DNA of 64,000 nucleotides. It comes from Crateriforma conspicua (GTDB taxonomy: Bacteria; Planctomycetota; Planctomycetia; Pirellulales; Pirellulaceae). The notes below the pieces were generated by a model that was not told the origin of the DNA, made no database searches, and was given only the letters and a program-made list of their open reading frames with translations. Positions within the stretch are counted from its first letter, which is position 1; every line of letters starts with the position of its first letter. This document shows positions 43,964 through 52,797 of this stretch, piece after piece. A program made the position numbers and the translations under genes. The stretch is taken from the NCBI RefSeq assembly GCF_007752935.1, contig NZ_CP036319.1, forward strand, positions 744,001 through 808,000, given 5' to 3'.

Positions 43964-45156
43964 GTGGCGTCGCGCAGTTGCCGGACGAAATTGGGAAATG
44001 CGGCTCGGATGCGGGTCCAGTTGGGGATCGCTTCGGCACCGGATGGATCGTTACGGAAAAGGTCGCCAGCGATGGTGACGCATTCGGCGAACGATTCCAC
44101 CGCGACCTCTTCGTCGTGGCGATTGAATTGTAAGTCGTTGACGACCGCGTTGGCCGAATGTTGACGGATGCAATCCTGGGCGGCCCGTAGGTAGGAGGCT
44201 CGCAGGGTGATGAAATTGCTGCGGCTAAGCTGGACGCCTTGGCTGGCCAGGGTGCGGTAAATCGTGCACAGGATGTCGATGGCCATTTTCATCAAGCCCT
44301 TGGTCTTGTCTTCGACCGACATCGCTTGGTGCTTGTGTTCGTACAGTCGGCACAGGTCGACTTGGCACACACGTTTGAGCGATGTGTTGCGATAGACCTC
44401 CGCCAACGTGCCGACTTCCAGACCCCAGTCGCTGGGGATGCGGTTGCTGCGTGCCAGGTTGCGGGTCAGCGAAAATTCGCCTGAAAGCGGGTACCGAAAG
44501 TTGCCCAGGAAGCGAATGAAATGGTTGTCGCTGAAACACTGTTTCATCGCACGCAACAGGGGCGCGACCAGCAAACGGACGACGCGGCCGTGCATGCGAT
44601 CGGTGACGCGAGCGTAAAAGGCTTTGCAAAATTCATAGTCCAGCGCCGGATGCACCATCGGCAAGCAAAGCCGCGACAGTAGCATGCGGTCGTAATCGAC
44701 GATGTCACAGTCGTGCAAAACGAAGGTGTCGATCTGCGGGTCGGCCAACAAGAAGCCGAACGCCGTCCAAACGCTGCGGCCTTTGCCCGGCGTTGAAACG
44801 GGAATCCCGGCATCGATCAGTTCTTGATACAGGCCCTGGATTTCCGGTCCGTCGGTCCAAATGACTTTGGCGCGATCGCCCAGCGGTGCGACTTTGCGAA
44901 GCGTTTCGGTGTAATCGTCCTGGTCCGGGGCGACCCCCAGGGTGACGGCAATCGTGTGGACGTAATCCGCTTTGGTCAATTCCTGCACGATTCGATCAAA
45001 CGGCGCCGCACGCATGTCCGATGCCGTTACAGGCAGCACCAGCCCGATTTTGCTGGCCTGCGTCGATTGACGGATCAGGTCTTCGAGCTGCGTCAGCGTC
45101 GCCGACTGCAGGTCGTGAACCGTCGTGATCATGTCGTGCTGATAAAAGTCGGGCAT
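43960..45156 (-). CDS. GT81-like glycosyltransferase, resembling glucosyl-3-phosphoglycerate synthase
   Basis: A 398-aa glycosyltransferase heads the operon. Its core resembles GpgS of mycobacteria, which makes glucosyl-3-phosphoglycerate for glucosylglycerate: PGKGRSVWTAF, FVLHDCDIVDYDRMLL (the DxD-type metal site), YEFCKAFYARVTD, HGRVVRLLVAPLLRAM, YPLSGEFSLTRNLA and DWGLEVGTLAEVYR. It also has an N-terminal region of about 100 aa and a long helical C-terminus, beyond the usual core. ATG 45156 (MPDFYQHD) was chosen; an upstream open extension does not look coding. Glucosyl/mannosylglycerate osmolytes are known in planctomycetes, so osmolyte synthesis is a reasonable inference. Confidence 0.75.
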   Translation of the reverse strand: MPDFYQHDMITTVHDLQSATLTQLEDLIRQSTQASKIGLVLPVTASDMRAAPFDRIVQELTKADYVHTIAVTLGVAPDQDDYTETLRKVAPLGDRAKVIWTDGPEIQGLYQELIDAGIPVSTPGKGRSVWTAFGFLLADPQIDTFVLHDCDIVDYDRMLLSRLCLPMVHPALDYEFCKAFYARVTDRMHGRVVRLLVAPLLRAMKQCFSDNHFIRFLGNFRYPLSGEFSLTRNLARSNRIPSDWGLEVGTLAEVYRNTSLKRVCQVDLCRLYEHKHQAMSVEDKTKGLMKMAIDILCTIYRTLASQGVQLSRSNFITLRASYLRAAQDCIRQHSANAVVNDLQFNRHDEEVAVESFAECVTIAGDLFRNDPSGAEAIPNWTRIRAAFPNFVRQLRDAT

Positions 45157-45398
45157 CTTGGATGGGCACCACAGATAGAAAACGGGACGATTCGTAACGG
45201 GGCACGCAGGATACCGGCGCCGCGTGCGGCTCGGAACCAGCGGCCTTTTTGCGACCTCCGGAACGCCGCCGCGCAGCGACGTCACGGATCTTCTGGACCC
45301 GCTGGATTCTGCACCCCGGGGTGTAGAAATCGAGTATGCTGGGATACGTCGTTCATGACGTCGATGTTGTCCATTCCTCTGATCCGCCAAGATTTTCC

Positions 45399-46775
45399 AT
45401 GTTTCTGCGTCGTTGGAGCCGATCTGCTGCATTGGCAATGGTTCGCCCAGGCCATCGATTGCTGGGACCGTGTGTGTTGTCGTTTTTTCTGCTGGGGGCG
45501 ACCGCGTCGGCCCAGCGGGCGGCTTACGAACGGCCACCGATCGATTATCTGAACGCGGACGTCGACGACGCGGTGGCGCGGCTCCAGCAGCGAATCGACG
45601 ATGGCCAGACGACTTTGGCGTTCGACGAAACGTTCGGCTACCTGCCGGCGGTGCTGGGGGAATTGGAAATTCCGGTCAGTTCGCAGATGCTGGTGTTTTC
45701 TAAGACCAGTTTGCAGATTCACCGCATTTCACCACGGCGTCCCAGAGCGATTTACTTCAACGATGACGTTTACATCGGTTATTGCCAAAAAGGCGACGTG
45801 TTGGAGGTCGCGGCGACCGACGCCCGCCAAGGCGCGACCTTTTACACGCTGAAACAGGAACGTACCGAACGACCGTCGCTTGTGCGCGACCGTGGCGGAT
45901 GTCTGACTTGTCACGCATCCAGCCGTACTCAAGACGTGCCCGGGTATTTGGTCCGCAGCGTGTTCGCCGACGCGGCCGGTCGCCCGAAATTCGGCAGCGG
46001 CACCTTCGTCACCGATCACACCAGCGACTTTCGCGATCGTTGGGGCGGTTGGTACGTCACGGGCCGCCATGGATCGATGCGACACATGGGGAACACTTTG
46101 TGCAAGGGAGATGACACTTCGTTTGATCGCGACCCCGGTGCGAACGTGAACGACCTGTCGGACTTCTTTGACACCGATCAATACTTGTCGCCTCACAGCG
46201 ATCTGGTCGCATTGATGGTGATGGAGCATCAGACCCAGACCCACAACGCGATTGCCGCCGCCAATTACGAGACACGTTCGGCGCTGCATCAGTCTTATGA
46301 GATGAATCAGTTGTTGGAACGCCCGGATGGTTTCATCAGCGACAGTGCCCGGCGTCGCATCCGAGCGGGTGCCGACCAAGTGGTGCGTCATCTGTTGATG
46401 TGTGATGAGTTTGCGTTGACCGATTCGGTCAGTGGAACGTCCGACTTTGCCGACCAGTTCCAGCGACGTGGGCCGTTTGATTCTCGGGGGCGGTCGCTGA
46501 GGCAACTGGATCTGCGGACGCGTTTGTTCCGCTATCCGTGCAGCTATCTGATCTATTCCGATGCCATGAACGCGCTACCCGACGAAGTGCGTGGGGTGAT
46601 CTATCAGCGGATCGCTGATGTGCTGCGGGGCGACGATACCTCGGGTGACTTCGATCATCTGACCCCGTCGATTCGTCGCGAATTGGCCGAGATTTTGCGG
46701 GAAACGCGTCCCGAGTTCGAAACGGTTTGGGTGTCGGCGTCCTCGGCGACTCTTTCGCCCGAGGTTTCTCGCTAG
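45399..46775 (+). CDS. Exported protein with one CxxCH haem-type motif
   Basis: A 458-aa protein has an N-terminal basic, then hydrophobic signal (about residues 20-40, ending TASA). It contains GGCLTCHASSRTQD (about residue 170), a single CxxCH that could bind c-type haem, followed by DVPGYLVRSVF, GTFVTDHTSDFRDRWGGWYVTG and HGSMRHMGN, which are conserved-looking His/Gly-rich segments. A helical second half (RRIRAGADQVVRHLL and so on) follows. It is not a classical cytochrome c fold by length; it may be a larger haem protein typical of planctomycetes. ATG 45399 is preceded by no clear ribosome site. Function unknown. Confidence 0.75.
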   Translation: MFLRRWSRSAALAMVRPGHRLLGPCVLSFFLLGATASAQRAAYERPPIDYLNADVDDAVARLQQRIDDGQTTLAFDETFGYLPAVLGELEIPVSSQMLVFSKTSLQIHRISPRRPRAIYFNDDVYIGYCQKGDVLEVAATDARQGATFYTLKQERTERPSLVRDRGGCLTCHASSRTQDVPGYLVRSVFADAAGRPKFGSGTFVTDHTSDFRDRWGGWYVTGRHGSMRHMGNTLCKGDDTSFDRDPGANVNDLSDFFDTDQYLSPHSDLVALMVMEHQTQTHNAIAAANYETRSALHQSYEMNQLLERPDGFISDSARRRIRAGADQVVRHLLMCDEFALTDSVSGTSDFADQFQRRGPFDSRGRSLRQLDLRTRLFRYPCSYLIYSDAMNALPDEVRGVIYQRIADVLRGDDTSGDFDHLTPSIRRELAEILRETRPEFETVWVSASSATLSPEVSR

Positions 46776-47081
46776 CGACCGACCCGGCGAAGCGTATCGA
46801 CGTGATCACGGGCTTTGGCGGGGAAGAAAGCGGGCGTGCAGTGGAGCCGGAACGGAGCCAATCCGGTGTGGGCGGATCGGCTTCCGCTGGCCGTGCCGCT
46901 GGGTCCTGCAAAGGGTTTTTGGCATTGCCCGCCGGTTGTCTCCGCTTCGGGCAAGATGTCGCACGTGGTAGAAAATGCGTCTGACGGATTTCCATTTCCC
47001 CGGGTTTGCCTGGGGGCCGGACTGTTGGGATCCTTTTCACGCTTCGCGACGCCTTTCAAAACCACGGGTGCCACAACCCTC
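46776..47081 (+). other. Intergenic region before the malic enzyme gene
   Basis: These 306 bases contain no supported gene. The malic enzyme's frame is open through most of it, but that extension has no family content. There is a TTGCCCG / CGGGCAA pair separated by 16 bases near 46922-46951 that might form a weak hairpin. Confidence 0.4.
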
Positions 47082-48506
47082 ATGTACGAACCAGCTCCGA
47101 CCTACGCCGTTACGATTCGTTTGCGCTATCCCAACATTGCTGGAGTGGCGGAAAGGATCACCGAATCAATCGGCCAGGCGGGTGGATCGATCGGCGGTGT
47201 CGATATCGTCAAGGTCGGCGACGGCATGGTTTCGCGCGACTATACCGTCAGTGCCAAAGACGTCGAACACGGAACCGAGATCGTCGACCAATTGCGTCAG
47301 TTGGATGACGTGTCGGTGGTCAACGTTTCCGACCGTGTCTTTCTGATGCACTTGGGTGGAAAAATCGAAGTGACACCGACCAAGCCGGTCAAAACACGAG
47401 ACGATTTGTCGATGGCGTACACGCCGGGGGTCGCACGGGTGTGCCGGTCCATCGCCGACGACCCGGACGCATCTTTCTCATTGACGATTCGTCAGAACAC
47501 CGTGGCCGTGATCAGCGACGGGTCGGCCGTGCTGGGATTGGGCAACATCGGTCCACGCGCGGCGATGCCCGTGATGGAAGGCAAGGCGATGTTGTTCAAG
47601 GAGTTCGCCGGCGTTGATGCCTTTCCAATTTGTTTGGACACCCAGGACACCGAAAAAGTCATCGAAGCGGTTCGGCATTTGGCACCGACCTTTGGCGGGA
47701 TCAACCTGGAAGACATCTCCGCGCCGCGGTGCATCGAAATCGAAGAACGGCTGGATGCGGAATTGGAGATCCCCGTCTTTCATGACGACCAACACGGAAC
47801 GGCGATCGTTGTGCTGGCAGGTTTGCAAAACGCATTGAAGCGTGTCGGCAAATCAATCGCCAAAGTGCGGATCGTGATCAACGGTGCGGGATCCGCGGGA
47901 ACGGCTATCGTGAAGATGTTGAACTTGGCTGGTGCCGGCGAAGTCATCGTGTGCGATCGTGAAGGAGCCGTCGTTCCGGCCGACGGATTGGACAAAGTGA
48001 AACGCTGGGTGGTGGACAACACCAACCCCAACCGAGTGACGGGCAAACTTGGTGAAGTCATTGCCGGTGCGGACGTGTTCATCGGTGTGTCGGCCGCCAA
48101 CGTGTTGACCGTCCAAGACATCCAAGCGATGGCTGATCAACCCATCGTCTTTGCATTGGCCAATCCGGATCCCGAAATTGATCCGCGATTGGCTGCCCCG
48201 CACGTTCGGATCATGGCGACCGGACGCAGCGACTTTCCGAACCAGATCAACAACGTGCTGTGCTTCCCGGGTTTGTTTCGCGGCGTGTTGAAGGTGCGTG
48301 CGTCGACAATCAACAACCAGATGAAGTTGGCGGCGGCACAAGCCATTGCCGGGGTGATTCCGGAGCAAGACATCTTGGACGACTACATCATCCCCAGCGT
48401 GTTTGACCGACGCGTCGCGCGTGCGGTCAGCGACGCGGTGTCGACGGCGGCGATCGAATCCGGGGTCGCACGGCGCACCAGTAAACAGCCGTACCGAATT
48501 CACTAG
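47082..48506 (+). CDS. NAD-dependent malic enzyme with N-terminal ACT domain
   Basis: This 474-aa enzyme decarboxylates malate to pyruvate and CO2 with NAD(P)+ and Mg2+/Mn2+. Residues about 8-85 form an ACT regulatory domain (YAVTIRLRYPNIAGVAERI), then the malic enzyme core begins: SMAYTPGVARVC, LGNIGPRAAMPVMEGKAMLFKEFAG (catalytic Lys), INLEDISAPRCIEIEERL and VFHDDQHGTAIVV (metal-binding Glu and Asp), and the nucleotide site VINGAGSAGTAIVKML. The ACT domain suggests allosteric control by an amino acid or other small ligand. ATG 47082 begins exactly at the ACT domain. The stop codon lies in a 17-bp tandem duplication. Confidence 0.93.
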   Translation: MYEPAPTYAVTIRLRYPNIAGVAERITESIGQAGGSIGGVDIVKVGDGMVSRDYTVSAKDVEHGTEIVDQLRQLDDVSVVNVSDRVFLMHLGGKIEVTPTKPVKTRDDLSMAYTPGVARVCRSIADDPDASFSLTIRQNTVAVISDGSAVLGLGNIGPRAAMPVMEGKAMLFKEFAGVDAFPICLDTQDTEKVIEAVRHLAPTFGGINLEDISAPRCIEIEERLDAELEIPVFHDDQHGTAIVVLAGLQNALKRVGKSIAKVRIVINGAGSAGTAIVKMLNLAGAGEVIVCDREGAVVPADGLDKVKRWVVDNTNPNRVTGKLGEVIAGADVFIGVSAANVLTVQDIQAMADQPIVFALANPDPEIDPRLAAPHVRIMATGRSDFPNQINNVLCFPGLFRGVLKVRASTINNQMKLAAAQAIAGVIPEQDILDDYIIPSVFDRRVARAVSDAVSTAAIESGVARRTSKQPYRIH

Positions 48507-48532
48507 GCCAAAAAATTCACTAGGCCAAAAAC
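48499..48532 (+). repeat. 17-bp tandem duplication spanning the malic enzyme stop
   Basis: The unit TTCACTAGGCCAAAAAA at 48499-48515 is repeated at 48516-48532 with one mismatch. The first copy includes the TAG stop of the malic enzyme gene at 48504-48506. This suggests a recent slippage event; the protein end is unaffected. Confidence 0.9.
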
Positions 48533-48760
48533 ACGCGAGGCTGAATCGTAGCGAGGCGTCGACCGAGTGCTGCGACGTTTCTGCTTGCTGCCGATTAGGG
48601 ATTGATGGACACGCCGCGACGGGCGTTTCGTTAGACTGGGCCTAATCGCCCCTTGGCCCGCCGGCGGAAATCCACGCGATGAACAAACGTGGATCGGGCG
48701 GACTCAACGGGCGCCCCGCCAGCGTCAGTCTTTCCCGCCTTCCACGCAGCCAAAAGAAGC

Positions 48761-50107
48761 ATGATGTCGCATCAGGTGTCCTCTTCCTCGAAAGGTTGTC
48801 GGCCGAACCCGTCCAAAGCAGACGGGAATCCAGCGGCCGCATCCCGTCGTCGTTTTTTAAAAACTGCCGCGGCCGCGGTATCCGCACCCTATTTTGTTTC
48901 CGGCGCCACGATGGGCTTGGGGGCTGCGGTTCCGCCAAGCGATCGCGTCACGGTGGGCGGGATCGGAATCGGGCGTCGCGGCACTTACGACCTTGGATGT
49001 TTCTTCGAACAGTCCGATGTGCAGTTCTTGGCCGTCTGTGATGTGAAGCAGAAGCAACGCCAGGCGATCAAAGCGTTGGCCGATTTGCATCACGGCAACA
49101 ACGACTGTGATACGTATCAAGATTTTCGCGAATTGTTGGATCGCGATGATATCGATGCGGTGTTGATCGCGACCGGCCCGAACTGGCATGGCACCGCGGC
49201 GTGTGCGGCGGCGCGTGCGGGCAAGGACATGTATTGCGAAAAGCCCTGCACAAAGAACATCGCCGAAAGTTTTCAATTGGCCGATGTGATGCGTCGCACC
49301 GGGCGTGTGTTCCAAGCCGGGACCCAGCGGCGAAACTTGCCGCATTTTGCTTTCGCGTGTGAACTGGCCGCGTCCGGGCGGTTGGGCAAGCTGAAACGCG
49401 TGTACGCGCACCCGCGTGGCATGACGGCAAAGATCAGCGGATGGATGCCGCCCGAAGATGCACCGCCGATCGAAGAAGTCGATTGGGACATGTATTTGGG
49501 CCCCGCCGCCTATCGTCCCTACAACCATGAAATGATGGCCGCATTCCACTTTGAAAAAGGGGGCGGATTCGTCGGTGGTCTTGGCGGCGGTGGTGTTTTG
49601 GAATGGGGGTCCCACTGTGTGGATCTTTGCCAATTGGCCGCCGGTGCCGATCGCACGGCGCCGGTGAAGTATTCGCCGCCGCGCGATGGCGAAATGGTGT
49701 CGACGTATGCCAGCGGCGTCGAATTGGTGTTGCGCGAAAACGACTGGTTGCCGTTGGGGTCGTGCCCGGTGCGATTCGAAGGCGAAGACGGTTGGGTCGA
49801 AACGGGGGACAGCGGCAAATTTGTGCTTAGCAGCAATGAACTGTTGGCCGGCCGCAAGGTCGAAGAAATCGCCGGCTATCCGGCGACGTTCCATGTGCGT
49901 GATTTCTTGGACTGTGTGAAAACACGCAGCCAACCCAAGGCCAATGCGGTAGCCGCCTGCTATTCGCATATCGCCTGTCACGCGGCCAACATCGCTTTGT
50001 TCCTGGATCGCGAGCTGGAATTCGATCCGGTGAAAGCGGAATTCAAAGACGATGCGGAAGCCAATCGCTTACGCAGCGAAGCGACCCGCGCGCCGTGGCG
50101 AATGTAG
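48761..50107 (+). CDS. Tat-exported Gfo/Idh/MocA-family oxidoreductase
   Basis: A 448-aa protein carries a twin-arginine signal (ASRRRFLKTAAAAVSAP, about residues 28-44) followed by a Gfo/Idh/MocA dehydrogenase fold. Rossmann NAD binding: VTVGGIGIGRRGTYDL; then FLAVCDVKQKQRQ, AVLIATGPNWHG, and the catalytic-site YCEKPCTKN of the EKP motif; C-terminal WGSHCVDLCQ supplies the conserved His. These exported sugar/polyol dehydrogenase-like proteins are numerous in planctomycetes and usually lack defined substrates. ATG 48761 is preceded by AGAAG; ATG 48764 is an alternative. Stands between malic enzyme and a HEAT-repeat gene, as a separate unit. Confidence 0.92.
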   Translation: MMSHQVSSSSKGCRPNPSKADGNPAAASRRRFLKTAAAAVSAPYFVSGATMGLGAAVPPSDRVTVGGIGIGRRGTYDLGCFFEQSDVQFLAVCDVKQKQRQAIKALADLHHGNNDCDTYQDFRELLDRDDIDAVLIATGPNWHGTAACAAARAGKDMYCEKPCTKNIAESFQLADVMRRTGRVFQAGTQRRNLPHFAFACELAASGRLGKLKRVYAHPRGMTAKISGWMPPEDAPPIEEVDWDMYLGPAAYRPYNHEMMAAFHFEKGGGFVGGLGGGGVLEWGSHCVDLCQLAAGADRTAPVKYSPPRDGEMVSTYASGVELVLRENDWLPLGSCPVRFEGEDGWVETGDSGKFVLSSNELLAGRKVEEIAGYPATFHVRDFLDCVKTRSQPKANAVAACYSHIACHAANIALFLDRELEFDPVKAEFKDDAEANRLRSEATRAPWRM

Positions 50108-50232
50108 CCGACACGCTTGTCCAAGGAATGTCGGATCCATCCGGCAATCATCGCGCGTCAGGTTGCACTGATCTCACGCGGCGAACTTCCCACCGAACAA
50201 CCCTCCTTTGATTGAAATCCTATCCACCCACC

Positions 50233-52362
50233 ATGCGATACTTTGCAATACGGTTCGGATTCTTGGCCGCGGTCGCCGCGTTGACGGCCTGGCCGACGAT
50301 GGCCCCCGCCGCCGATGGTTTCCGACAAGACGAACAAACGCTGATCGACATTCTGGTATCCGAAGATGCCGGAAAACCACAAAAGGCAATCGCCTGTAAA
50401 AAATTGGCGGTCTATGGTTCGCCCAAAGCGGCCGAAGCGTTGGCGCCGCTGCTGCGTGACCCTGAAATGGTGTCGTGGGCCCGCATCGCCCTGGAAGCCA
50501 TTCCGGGTGAGGAAGTCGACCAAGTTTTGATCGAATCCATGGGCGACATCGACGGACGTTCGTTGATCGGCGTGATCAACACACTGGGCATTCGTGGTGC
50601 ACGTTCCGCGGTGCCATCGCTGATCGATGCCTTACAGAATAAGGACGCCGATGTGGCGGTCGCCGCCGCGGTCGCGTTGGGATCCATCGGTGGCAACGAT
50701 GCACGGCAAGCCCTGCAGTCGGCGTTCGCATCGGCCGATGACATGACCGTCCGATCGGGACTGGCCGAAGGCTTGATTCTGGTCGCCGAAACCGCCATGG
50801 CCCAAGATCAGGCGGACGATGCGGCGGAGATCTATGATTCGGTTGCCGCCGCTGACGTCCCACCGCAGCGACGAATCGAAGCGATTCGCGGAAGCATACT
50901 GTCACGTGGATCCGACGGCGTGGATCGTTTGATCGAAACCTTGAAGTCGGATGATCGCGTCAAGCAAGGCATCGCATTGACGACTGTCCGCGAATTGTCG
51001 GGCGATGGTGCCACCGGCGCATTGGTCAATGCCATTGAAAAAGTGGATGCGTCCCGACGCGCATTGCTGATCACCGGATTGGCCGAACGTGGCGATGCCG
51101 ATGCACAAGACGCTTTGATCCGGCAATCGGAGTCGGACGATCTGGCCGTGCGGTTGGCTGCCATCGAAGGGTTGCAGCGGATCGGTGACGTCACCGCCCT
51201 GCCCGCTTTGTTGTCCGCCGCCGACGACGAAAACGTGGTGGTGGTGGCATCCGCACTGGAAACGCTTTCTCTGTTGCCCGATGACCAATTGGAAGACGCG
51301 GTCATCAGCCGGCTGAAAGATGCCGACGGTCGTGCCAAGGAAGTGCTGTTAAGTGTGGTCGGTGCGCGACGGATCGCCGGTGCCAAGTCGATGGTGATCG
51401 ACGCCTTGGACGCAAAGGATGCTTCGATCCGCGAAGCGGCCCTTCAGGCGATAGGCCAGATCGCCACGATGGACGATTTGGGGATGTTGATGGCCCGAGC
51501 GTTTGATGCCGACAACGGTGACGCGGCGGCATCGTTGGACGCATTGCGTGCGGCTTGTGTGCGTATGCCCGATCGCGATGCGTGTGCGGAAAAGCTGGAT
51601 CAAGCGGCCGCCAATGCTTCGACCGCAGATCGTATCACAACCTTGGAATTATTGACCGCGATGGGTGGGGAACGTTCGCTGAAGGCATTGGCCGACGCGG
51701 CGCAATCCGGCGATCGCGAGATCCAGGACGCTGCCACACGTTTGCTGGGAACTTGGATGACCGTCGACGCCGCACCCTATTTGTTGGAACTGGCGTCCCA
51801 GCCCTCGCACGCGTACCGAATCCGCGCTCTTCGTGGTCATCTGCGGATCGCACGTCAGTTCACGATGAACAATCGTGACCGATTGCAAATGGCCAATGAC
51901 GCGTTGAAGGTGGCTGATCGCGAGGAAGAAAAGCGTTTGATTTTGGACGTCGTCCGTCGCTATCCAACACCGGCCATGTTGAATGTTGCGGTGAAGGTTG
52001 GACAAGACGCCGAGATGAAACCCGAAGCGATCGCCGCCGCTGCGGTGGTGCTGAAATTGGTCGGCGTGACGGACAAAACGGCCAAAGCTTTGCAACCGCT
52101 GTGGGGCAAACCGATGGATGTCGAAATCGTTTCGGCCAAGTACGGTTCGGCGGGTAAGCAAAAAGACGTGACCGAATTACTGCAACAGCATGCCGGCGAT
52201 TCCCCGCTGATTCGTCTGCCCCAAAGTCAGTACAACTCGGCTTTGGGTGGCGATCCGGCCCCAGGATCCCCCAAGGAATTGACCGTTGAATACAAAATTG
52301 ACGGTGAAGCCGGACAGGTCTCGTTTGCCGAAAACGATCCGATCGTTTTGCCGTTGCCCTAG
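50233..52362 (+). CDS. Exported HEAT-repeat protein
   Basis: A 709-aa protein with an N-terminal signal peptide (RYFAIRFGFLAAVAALTAW, ending APAADG), then a run of helical HEAT-like repeats. Examples are SALVALGSIGG-like units, AEALAPLLRDPEMVSWARIALE, RSAVPSLIDALQNKDADVAVAAAVALG, RLAAIEGLQRIGDVTALPALL and SLKALADAAQSGDREIQDAATRLLG. It ends with a short beta-rich domain (ELTVEYKIDGEAGQVSFAEND). This makes an extended protein-binding solenoid in the periplasm. ATG 50233 was chosen for the signal peptide; the TTG at 50212 adds 7 residues. It follows the Gfo gene by 125 bases in the same direction; partners unknown. Confidence 0.85.
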   Translation: MRYFAIRFGFLAAVAALTAWPTMAPAADGFRQDEQTLIDILVSEDAGKPQKAIACKKLAVYGSPKAAEALAPLLRDPEMVSWARIALEAIPGEEVDQVLIESMGDIDGRSLIGVINTLGIRGARSAVPSLIDALQNKDADVAVAAAVALGSIGGNDARQALQSAFASADDMTVRSGLAEGLILVAETAMAQDQADDAAEIYDSVAAADVPPQRRIEAIRGSILSRGSDGVDRLIETLKSDDRVKQGIALTTVRELSGDGATGALVNAIEKVDASRRALLITGLAERGDADAQDALIRQSESDDLAVRLAAIEGLQRIGDVTALPALLSAADDENVVVVASALETLSLLPDDQLEDAVISRLKDADGRAKEVLLSVVGARRIAGAKSMVIDALDAKDASIREAALQAIGQIATMDDLGMLMARAFDADNGDAAASLDALRAACVRMPDRDACAEKLDQAAANASTADRITTLELLTAMGGERSLKALADAAQSGDREIQDAATRLLGTWMTVDAAPYLLELASQPSHAYRIRALRGHLRIARQFTMNNRDRLQMANDALKVADREEEKRLILDVVRRYPTPAMLNVAVKVGQDAEMKPEAIAAAAVVLKLVGVTDKTAKALQPLWGKPMDVEIVSAKYGSAGKQKDVTELLQQHAGDSPLIRLPQSQYNSALGGDPAPGSPKELTVEYKIDGEAGQVSFAENDPIVLPLP

Positions 52363-52400
52363 TGCGACCGAAAGCCCAAAGGGAACGTCAAAATCTCGGT

Positions 52401-52424
52401 CGCGCCGACCAAAGGGGCGGCGCG
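52401..52424. terminator. GC-rich hairpin between convergent genes
   Basis: CGCGCCG pairs with CGGCGCG around a 10-base loop. It lies between the end of the HEAT-repeat gene (52362) and the end of the pilus-type operon (52438). No U tract, so termination is only suggested. Confidence 0.35.
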
Positions 52425-52437
52425 GCTGAAGAAATGA

Positions 52438-52797
52438 CTACAAGTTCTCGGCGATCATCCGGTACAGGACCAATCGTTCGGATCGGGATTCGATCGCGTT
52501 TTCTTGTTGCAAACGCTGGGCGATCAATGCATCGTCGACGCCATGCTGAATCAACCAATCGCGGGCGTCTTCCCAAGTCGGCAACCAGACGCAGGCATCC
52601 TGTAACGCTTCGATCGTCTTGCTGCGACGCAGGAAATGTTTCATGTCTAGGATGAAAAACACCCGGTCATGAAACGGTGAATCGGCTTCGATCAAGCCGG
52701 TTTCATCCCAGACGAAATGGCCGACCGCGGGCGTCCAATCCAAACCGTCGCCCTTCCATTGACGGGCGAGGTCGATTTCCTCACGACTGAATTTCAC
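52438..52797 (-). CDS. Small hypothetical protein
   Basis: A 119-aa soluble protein starts with ATG 52797, overlapping the stop of the ankyrin lipoprotein gene (ATGA). It contains WTPAVGHFVWDETGLIEADSPFHDRVFFIL and an acidic/Trp-rich middle (ACVWLPTWEDARDWLIQHG); the rest is helical. I recognise no family or catalytic motif. It is the last gene of the pilus-type operon. Confidence 0.7.
   Translation of the reverse strand: MKFSREEIDLARQWKGDGLDWTPAVGHFVWDETGLIEADSPFHDRVFFILDMKHFLRRSKTIEALQDACVWLPTWEDARDWLIQHGVDDALIAQRLQQENAIESRSERLVLYRMIAENL

Noticed and set aside
43415-44164. 249-codon plus-strand frame over PPK2 and the glycosyltransferase
   Set aside because: Spans two strongly supported minus-strand genes; low-complexity antisense composition.
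48857-49981. 374-codon minus-strand frame
   Set aside because: Antisense shadow of the Gfo/Idh/MocA gene, which has a Tat signal and catalytic motifs on the plus strand.
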